The notes under the pieces: model-generated | The model's database searches: none | Seen by the model: the letters and a program-made list of their open reading frames with translations, nothing else | Told to the model about the DNA's origin: nothing | In this document: positions 58,566 through 64,000 of the stretch, one piece after another | Layout of the letters: each line of letters begins with the position of its first letter | How positions within the stretch are numbered: the stretch's first letter is position 1 | Origin: Thalassovita mediterranea | Lineage (GTDB): Bacteria; Pseudomonadota; Alphaproteobacteria; Caulobacterales; Hyphomonadaceae | Assembly: GCA_019448215.1 (NCBI GenBank) | Contig: CP080408.1 | Location: 2,108,001 to 2,172,000 of the forward strand | Direction of reading: 5' to 3' | Length of the DNA stretch: 64,000 nucleotides | Made by a program: the position numbers and the translations under genes

Positions 58566-59768
58566 CTAGAGGCCCAGGAGCAGCTTCGCCATCACGTTCC
58601 GCTGAACCTCGTTCGAGCCGCCATAGATCGTAGCCGCGCGGTTGTTGAGATAGCGGGGCATTGCGGTCAAGCTGTAGTCCGGGCCGACGGGTTCGACGTT
58701 GGAGCCGGGTTGGCGCGCAGCCATCTGGTCGACATTTCCGTAAAGGCCTGCCGCTTCAATCCCGAGCGTATCGACCTTTTGCATCACTTCGGTGCGCGCA
58801 GTCTTGAGCATGGATGAGGCTGCACCGGGATTCTGGCCACCCGCGAGAGCAGACGCAACGCGTTGCTCTGTGACGGTAATGGCTTCAAGCGCGATCCTTG
58901 TGTCAGAGAAGCGACGCTTGAAGGCAGGATCGCTCGCCAGCGGCTTGCCATCATGGCCTGCCTCTGCATGCGCCATGACGCGAACCCGCTCCAATGCTGC
59001 CTCAATGCCTGCGGAGGACCCGCCTCCGCGCTCAAATTCGAGCAGATATTTGGCGACGGTCCAGCCGTCATTCTCTTCTCCAAGGCGGCCTGATTTCGGC
59101 ACGCGGACATCGTCGAAGAAAACCTGGTTCACTTCATGCTCGCCGGCCATGGTGATGATTGGTTCGACACGGATGCCTGGCGTCTTCATGTCGAGCAGGA
59201 GGAATGTGATGCCTTGCTGCGGCTTTCCTTCGGTCGACGTGCGTACGAGACAGAACATCTTGTTCGCGTGATGGGCCTGCGTCGTCCAGATCTTGGAGCC
59301 ATTCAGAATATAGTCGTCGCCGTCGGACACCGCGCGCATCTGGAGGCTGGCAAGGTCAGAGCCAGAGCCGGGCTCTGAATAGCCCTGACACCAATAGTCT
59401 TCACCATTCAGGATGCGCGGCAGGTAATAGGCTTTCTGCTCCTCAGTGCCGTAGCCCATGATGCAGGGGCCAACCATCTGCAGCCCCATGGGCGAGAGAG
59501 ACGGCGTGCCAGCCTTCGCGCACTCCGACGCGAAGATGTATTTCTGCATCTCGTCCCAGCCCGGGCCGCCATACTCTTCCGGCCAATGCGGCGCAGCCCA
59601 GCCCTTTTCATTCAGGATTTTGAGCCAGGGCAGGTTATGTTCGGGCTCGCTGAAGGCACTCGTGGTCAGACGTCCTGCTTTCGCAAGTTCCGGTGGCAGG
59701 TTTTCTGCGAGGAAGCTGCGGACTTCCTCACGAAACAGTTCATGCTTCTTTTCGAGTGCTAACTTCAT
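58566..59768 (-). CDS. Acyl-CoA dehydrogenase
   Basis: This is a 400-aa FAD-dependent acyl-CoA dehydrogenase. Motifs are WPEEYGGPGWDEMQKYIFASE, the FAD-binding YWCQGYSEPGSGSDLASLQMRA, GSKIWTTQAHHANKMFCLVRT, and the C-terminal RYLNNRAATIYGGSNEVQRNVMAKLLLGL. The last is the standard C-terminal signature. In this subgroup (FadE-like, often paired as heteromers in sterol degradation) the catalytic base differs, and I cannot place it. The gene is divergent from the LuxR-like regulator gene by 101 bp. Confidence 0.9.
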   Translation of the reverse strand: MKLALEKKHELFREEVRSFLAENLPPELAKAGRLTTSAFSEPEHNLPWLKILNEKGWAAPHWPEEYGGPGWDEMQKYIFASECAKAGTPSLSPMGLQMVGPCIMGYGTEEQKAYYLPRILNGEDYWCQGYSEPGSGSDLASLQMRAVSDGDDYILNGSKIWTTQAHHANKMFCLVRTSTEGKPQQGITFLLLDMKTPGIRVEPIITMAGEHEVNQVFFDDVRVPKSGRLGEENDGWTVAKYLLEFERGGGSSAGIEAALERVRVMAHAEAGHDGKPLASDPAFKRRFSDTRIALEAITVTEQRVASALAGGQNPGAASSMLKTARTEVMQKVDTLGIEAAGLYGNVDQMAARQPGSNVEPVGPDYSLTAMPRYLNNRAATIYGGSNEVQRNVMAKLLLGL

Positions 59769-59869
59769 CCCTGCGCCCTTTTTCTGATGATCGGTGTCGA
59801 CATGTCTTAGCGGCAGGGTTGCAGAATAGCGCGGTCAAGAACAAGCTAATACTAATAATAGGTCAGATC

Positions 59870-60616
59870 ATGTCCAACGCATTGTCCTCCCGGTCGCTCG
59901 AAGATGCTTTGCTGTCCCTTGCCCGCGAAGTCGCTGATGCTGGCAAGCGCATAGGATTGCCCTTCAATGCTGTGAGTGCAGATATCTCCAGCCCAGAGCC
60001 CATGTGCGATGCCGAAGGCCGCCCCTTTGCCGAGACAATCTTTCACTGGATCGATCCCAAGCTCGAATACTGGAAAGATCGGATGTTTGCCCTGCGCTCA
60101 ACTCTGGTTCATGCGACGCGCACCTGCGCTGAGCCCTTCTTCTATTCCGGTGGGAAGGTCATGAGCTGGCGGCCAAATGATGCGCTCGTTGCAGCTACGG
60201 ACCCGGACCAGTACGCAGCGGCAAACATCGGTGCGGCGATTATCTGCCCGGTCCATCTTCCCGGTGGCGCGATCGGTGCCGTTGTCTGGGCTTCTGATCA
60301 GGCGATCGACATCACCGAAGCCTTCGCCCAGCAGGCAGACTACCTGCACGCGCTCGCCCTGCGGTTCGTTGCCACCTATCACGATGCGCGCGATCTGGGG
60401 CCGCAGGGGCCTGCGGTCTATCTCACGCGCCGTGAAATCCAGTGCCTGAAATGGGCGGCTGCTGGCAAGACGGATGCAGAAATAGCCACAATCATGGACA
60501 TTTCAGTGCCAACGGTGCGGTTCCACATCACCAATAGCGCGACCAAGCTTGGCGTGGCCGGAAAGGCCCGCGCCATCCAGCGCGCCTCGACGCTGGGCTA
60601 TATTGGTCACGAATAG
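59870..60616 (+). CDS. LuxR-family regulator (solo, autoinducer-binding-like domain)
   Basis: This 248-aa regulator has an N-terminal ligand-type domain (about residues 20-165: FHWIDPKLEYWKDRMFALRS, PFFYSGGKVMSW, AAIICPVHLPGGAIGAVVWA) and a C-terminal LuxR HTH (VYLTRREIQCLKWAAAGKTDAEIATI and VRFHITNSATKLG). No luxI-type synthase is in the window, so it is a solo. The N-domain is only loosely like the acyl-homoserine-lactone fold, and the usual YxxxD ligand motif is not clearly present. It may sense an acyl-CoA or other catabolite. It starts at the ATG giving MSNALSSRS; a longer opening overlaps the divergent dehydrogenase gene. Confidence 0.78.
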   Translation: MSNALSSRSLEDALLSLAREVADAGKRIGLPFNAVSADISSPEPMCDAEGRPFAETIFHWIDPKLEYWKDRMFALRSTLVHATRTCAEPFFYSGGKVMSWRPNDALVAATDPDQYAAANIGAAIICPVHLPGGAIGAVVWASDQAIDITEAFAQQADYLHALALRFVATYHDARDLGPQGPAVYLTRREIQCLKWAAAGKTDAEIATIMDISVPTVRFHITNSATKLGVAGKARAIQRASTLGYIGHE

Positions 60617-60619
60617 GCT

Positions 60620-60641
60620 CGCCGGACCTTTCGGCCCGGCG
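60620..60641. terminator. Weak bidirectional stem-loop
   Basis: CGCCGG and CCGGCG (60620-60625, 60636-60641) pair between the convergent LuxR-like and synthetase genes. There is no T-run, so function as a terminator is uncertain. Confidence 0.3.
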
Positions 60642-60654
60642 TCACCCTGCAGGT

Positions 60655-62346
60655 CTAGATATTGGCGCTCAGCCTGTCGCGTAGCTCGCGCTTGAGGAAC
60701 TTGCCGCTGGCATTGCGGGGCAGGGGCTCATCAAGGATCCAGATGTAACGAGGCACCTTGTGCTTCGCCATGATCGCGGCGCAATGCTCGCGGATCGCGT
60801 CTTCGGTGACCTGCTTGCCGGGCTTTGCAACGATGGCTGCGCCAACTTCTTCGCCAAGGCGCTCATCGGGGATGCCGAAGACAGAACATTCGGCAACGTC
60901 ATTGTGGCGATAAAGGGCCGCTTCGACCTCAGCGCAGTAGATGTTTTCGCCGCCGCGCAGGACCATGTCCTTCTTGCGGTCCACGATATAGATGAAGCCA
61001 TCCTCATCCATCTTGGCGATGTCGCCAGTGTGAAGCCATCCACCATCCGTGATGGTCTCCGCCGTCGCTTCAGGGCGGTTGATATACCCCTTGATGACGG
61101 ATGAGCCGCGCACCCAGAGCTCACCGCGCTCACCGGTCGGGACTTCATTGCCATCAGGGTCGACGCATTTGGCCTCATAGCTCGGCATGGCCGGGCCTGC
61201 GCTATCTGGCCTGTCAACATAGAAGTCTGCGGCGATGGAGGTAATGATCCCGCAGGTTTCGGTCATGCCATAGCCCGTATTCGGGCGGGCCGTGGCGACC
61301 TTCTCCTCAATGGCAAGCACGAGGTCCGGCGGCACCTGCGCCCCGCCGCCACCAAGCGCGAGGAGGCTGGACGTATCGGTCTTGTCGAAATCTGGATGGT
61401 TGATCAGCTCACGTGCCATGACGGGAACGCCGCTGACCGTCATAATGCGATGCTTCTCGATCAGCCGCAGCGCTTCGCCCGCTTCCCATTTATACATCAG
61501 CACCATCTTCCCGCCCGCCGCGGTCACCGCATAGGCGGCGCAATTATTGGCCGTCACGTGGAAGAGGGGCGTATTGATCAGCGTCACCGGAACAGGTGGT
61601 GGATCAGGCGGCACCTCGCCCGTCGCATACATCACCGCCAGCGCAGATGAGGCGCGCGCATAGAGCATATTGTAGAGGTTCGACACGCAGCCGCGATGGG
61701 TAAGTTGGGCGCCCTTCGGAAACCCGGTGGTGCCGGACGTGTAGAAGATGCAGGCGTCGCTGTCCGGGTCGACGGTGACATCAGGAAGGTCGCCGCCGGT
61801 CGCGATAACGTCTTTCCAGTCGATGACATCTTCGGGCACCTCATCAAGGCGCACGCCGACCAGTTTGGCGCCCTGTACCATGTCCGGCTTCTGGCGCACG
61901 CGGGCGAGGCGTTCCTCGTCGAGGAAAAGCACGGCCGGATCGGAGTCCTTCAGCGCGTAGGCCATCTCCTCAGCGGTCCACCAGGCATTCATGCCCACGA
62001 CGGTGATGCCGACCGCGCAGCAGGCCCAGTAGATAATCATCCATTCGGGGAAATTGCGCATGGAGATCGCGACGCGGTCGCCGGGCTTCACGCCCTGCTT
62101 GAACAGCCAGTTCGCGACCGAGTTGGAGAGCGCGTGCGTCTCGCCATAGGTCAGCTTTTCGTCGTGATAGATCAGATAGTCGCGGTCAGCGAATTCAAGC
62201 GTCGAGAGCCAGACTTCACGCACGCTGGGCGGAGCGGTCTTCCAGGCCCGGATCCGGTTGCCGAGAATTTCCTGCTCGACGATTTCAAAGTCGCCGCCTG
62301 GGCCGGTGAGTTCGCTTTTGGCCCGCTTGAGTTCCTCGTAGTACAT
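60655..62346 (-). CDS. Acyl-CoA synthetase (AMP-binding)
   Basis: This 563-aa ATP-dependent acid-CoA ligase would activate a carboxylic acid for beta-oxidation. Motifs in order are the P-loop IFYTSGTTGFPKGAQLTHRG, LALGGGGAQVPPDLV, TGYGMTETCGIITS (A5), GWLHTGDIAKMDEDGFIYIVDRKKDMVLRG (A7-A8), and the C-terminal catalytic Lys in LPRNASGKFLKREL (A10). The acid specificity is not readable. It neighbours an acyl-CoA dehydrogenase and two TonB receptor units, supporting a degradation cluster for a hydrophobic acid. Confidence 0.92.
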   Translation of the reverse strand: MYYEELKRAKSELTGPGGDFEIVEQEILGNRIRAWKTAPPSVREVWLSTLEFADRDYLIYHDEKLTYGETHALSNSVANWLFKQGVKPGDRVAISMRNFPEWMIIYWACCAVGITVVGMNAWWTAEEMAYALKDSDPAVLFLDEERLARVRQKPDMVQGAKLVGVRLDEVPEDVIDWKDVIATGGDLPDVTVDPDSDACIFYTSGTTGFPKGAQLTHRGCVSNLYNMLYARASSALAVMYATGEVPPDPPPVPVTLINTPLFHVTANNCAAYAVTAAGGKMVLMYKWEAGEALRLIEKHRIMTVSGVPVMARELINHPDFDKTDTSSLLALGGGGAQVPPDLVLAIEEKVATARPNTGYGMTETCGIITSIAADFYVDRPDSAGPAMPSYEAKCVDPDGNEVPTGERGELWVRGSSVIKGYINRPEATAETITDGGWLHTGDIAKMDEDGFIYIVDRKKDMVLRGGENIYCAEVEAALYRHNDVAECSVFGIPDERLGEEVGAAIVAKPGKQVTEDAIREHCAAIMAKHKVPRYIWILDEPLPRNASGKFLKRELRDRLSANI

Positions 62347-62417
62347 GTTCCGCCCTGTGTTTTATGTTTCGGCCACTCTTACACTGAGTTGGCCGTCCGA
62401 AAACACCGGACGCGGCG

Positions 62418-63851
62418 TCAGCCTCCGAAGGCGGCGTATATCCCGACGCGGCGGCGGAGCGCTTCGTAGCGGGCCTGAAGTTCTCCGTCCTCAGCTGACA
62501 AGGTCTGGCGCTGGGCATCGATCAGGCTCAGCAGGCTCTCGGCGCCTTCGCGGTACCGGATTTCAATCAGGTCGCGGGCGCGCGTGGCTGCCTCGAGAGC
62601 GCCAGACCTGAAGGCTGTTTCCTCCACGGCGTAATTATAGCCTAGCAGCGCGGCGTCCGCCTCTGTCAGCGCGTCGAGCACTGTGCCTTCGAAATTGGCC
62701 CGAGCCGCTTCGACATCCGCTTCCGCCTGCTCAATCTGTGCACGGGTCAGCGGCAGGTTGAAGATGCCCCAGCTCAGCCGCGGACCGAAATTATAGCCCA
62801 GCGCATCGGCGCTGAAGAGCTCGCTGGGCTCGCCAGCCTGGTAGTTTGCCTGCCCGGAGAGTGTCAGGCTTGGATAGAGGTCAGCCGTTTCAATACCGAC
62901 CCTGTAGGTCGCAGCAGCAAGCTGGCGCTCGGCCGCGCGGATATCGGGCCGGCGGCGAAGAAGCTCCTTCGGCTGGCCGATCTCGACCGGGCCGAAAGCC
63001 TCCACCGGCTCAAGTGCGTCGGTGCCGCCCGGCTGGAGCGCTGGATACGTCTCATAGAAATCAGGAAGGGTGTAACCGGTGAGGCGTGCGAGCCCAGTTA
63101 CGGTCTGCGCGCGGGCCGCTTTCAGCGCGCTGACCGCCGCCTTGGTCGTCTGCACCAGATTGGTCTGGCGCTCGACATCGATATCGGCCACTTCACCCGC
63201 TTCACGCAGGCGAACAGTCAGGCCAAGCACATCCTCCTGGCGTTCGACATTCCTCTCATTCACTGAAATGCGGGCATCGAGCTCGCGAAGGGTGAGATAG
63301 GTGCGCGCTGTTTCAGCCAGGATCGCGCGCGCCGCATCGGCTGCAATTGCCTCGCGCCCGCCGAGCGCCGCTTCGGCCTGCGCAATGCCGTTCGCCGTGC
63401 GTCCGAACAGATCAGCCTGCCAGCTGAGTTCTGCGCCCGCAGAGTACAGAGTTTGCGCTTCAAACTCGAAAGGTACGTTGGCGCCAAGGCTCGCGGCTGA
63501 CTGCTTCTGGCGTACCACCGACGCGTTGAGGGCACCCATTGGCAAGGCGGCAGAGCGCGCAGCGCCCAGGGCCGCCTGCGCATTGGCGACATTCGCAGCC
63601 GCCTCCTCGATGCTTGGATTGCGAGCCTTTGCGTCCTCGATCAGTGCCGTCAACAGTTCGTCATTGAACGCCGTCCACCAGTCGGACCGGGGCAGCTGGC
63701 CGGGCGCGAGCACATCGGAATCTCCAGCGACCCAACTATCCTGATAGACTTCTGTCTCTGGCGGATCATATTCAGGCCCGACGGTCAGGCACGCTGAGAG
63801 GGAGAGCGCGCAGGCAGCAACTGCCGGTATCCGAAGCAGAGTTTTCATCAT
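62418..63851 (-). CDS. NodT-family outer-membrane efflux lipoprotein
   Basis: This 477-aa TolC-like outer-membrane subunit belongs to an RND or ABC efflux pump. The lipoprotein signal ends in LSLSACLTVGPEYDPPE, where YxPP after the Cys is typical of the OprM/NodT group. Two outer-membrane efflux repeats follow, with DARISVNERNVERQEDVLGLTVRLREAG in the first and ADLYPSLTLSGQANYQAGE in the second. The start is at one of two adjacent ATGs after AGGA. A divergent gene at the right edge may encode a partner subunit. Confidence 0.85.
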   Translation of the reverse strand: MMKTLLRIPAVAACALSLSACLTVGPEYDPPETEVYQDSWVAGDSDVLAPGQLPRSDWWTAFNDELLTALIEDAKARNPSIEEAAANVANAQAALGAARSAALPMGALNASVVRQKQSAASLGANVPFEFEAQTLYSAGAELSWQADLFGRTANGIAQAEAALGGREAIAADAARAILAETARTYLTLRELDARISVNERNVERQEDVLGLTVRLREAGEVADIDVERQTNLVQTTKAAVSALKAARAQTVTGLARLTGYTLPDFYETYPALQPGGTDALEPVEAFGPVEIGQPKELLRRRPDIRAAERQLAAATYRVGIETADLYPSLTLSGQANYQAGEPSELFSADALGYNFGPRLSWGIFNLPLTRAQIEQAEADVEAARANFEGTVLDALTEADAALLGYNYAVEETAFRSGALEAATRARDLIEIRYREGAESLLSLIDAQRQTLSAEDGELQARYEALRRRVGIYAAFGG

Positions 63852-63946
63852 GACAGTCCTGCGGCTCGCTGACCTCTTGTCTGTAACCTGTCGATCTATA
63901 TCCAATCGAACAAGAGACCTAATGCGCCAACAAGATCGAAACAGCC

Positions 63947-64000
63947 ATGTCTGAAGATTACCGATCACAGGAATCTGAAAAGAAGCCGAGCTGGATCTGG
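63947..64000 (+). CDS. Start of divergent gene (partial)
   Basis: Eighteen codons are present (MSEDYRSQESEKKPSWIW) before the window ends. The polar, lysine-rich start followed by SWIW is typical of the cytoplasmic tail just before the first membrane segment of periplasmic adaptor (HlyD-type) proteins, which would match the neighbouring NodT gene. With so little sequence this is a guess; the ribosome-binding site is weak. Confidence 0.4.
   Translation, partial: MSEDYRSQESEKKPSWIW

Noticed and set aside
59693-59869. Longer LuxR-type protein
   Set aside because: The extra 59 residues overlap the divergent dehydrogenase start and have no family character; the ATG at 59870 has an upstream AGG.
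1-64000. CRISPR array or cas genes
   Set aside because: No regularly spaced short repeats with unique spacers and no Cas proteins were seen. The repeats at 21-22.7 kb are palindromes without spacer regularity.

Overview
The window is about 60% G+C and densely coded. It looks like an alphaproteobacterium of the order Caulobacterales, most likely the marine Hyphomonadaceae (Hyphomonas/Henriciella type). The grounds are a gene set matching the holdfast-synthesis (hfs) cluster, two large TonB-dependent receptors with catabolic neighbours, a complete Entner-Doudoroff operon, and a BigR/SqrR-type persulfide regulon. This placement is inference from gene content; no rRNA or housekeeping marker is present.

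Layout. 1-2.8 kb (- strand): 2-oxoglutarate oxygenase, esterase and a truncated MFS gene that appears to start at ATT. 3.1-12.1 kb: Sel1 mini-protein, then the hfs-like polysaccharide cluster: export lipoprotein (-), chain-length protein, degenerate kinase-like protein and polymerase (+), and on the opposite strand initiating transferase, glycosyltransferase, deacetylase and second glycosyltransferase. 12.3-15.6 kb: DUF3137 protein, and a MarR regulator divergent from hppD and a VOC protein (tyrosine catabolism). 15.7-19.5 kb: three-subunit PaoABC-like molybdenum aldehyde oxidoreductase. 19.5-24.7 kb: TPR lipoprotein, a 1.4-kb non-coding repeat cluster, and an alkyl sulfatase. 24.8-29.8 kb: tRNA-Ser(GCT) and a zwf-edd-glk-eda operon with overlapping genes. 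30.3-35.6 kb: response regulator, hybrid histidine kinase and a GH38-like secreted protein. 35.6-39.6 kb: sulfur module (SulP transporter, persulfide dioxygenase-like hydrolase, ArsR regulator, split YeeE/YedE pair), followed by an enoyl-CoA hydratase.

40.6-49.5 kb is an integrative island: tRNA-Leu(CAG), tyrosine integrase, small accessory genes and a Type III restriction-modification pair (mod, res). It is closed by a near-copy of the tRNA 3' end. Both ends carry GCGGGTA heptamers, which look like integrase arm sites.

49.6-62.4 kb is a uptake-and-activation region: AraC regulator, TonB receptor, alpha/beta hydrolase, MFS permease, a second TonB receptor, acyl-CoA dehydrogenase, LuxR-type regulator and acyl-CoA synthetase. 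This fits uptake and beta-oxidation-like breakdown of an unidentified hydrophobic acid or ester. The window ends with a NodT-type outer-membrane efflux protein and the first codons of a divergent gene.
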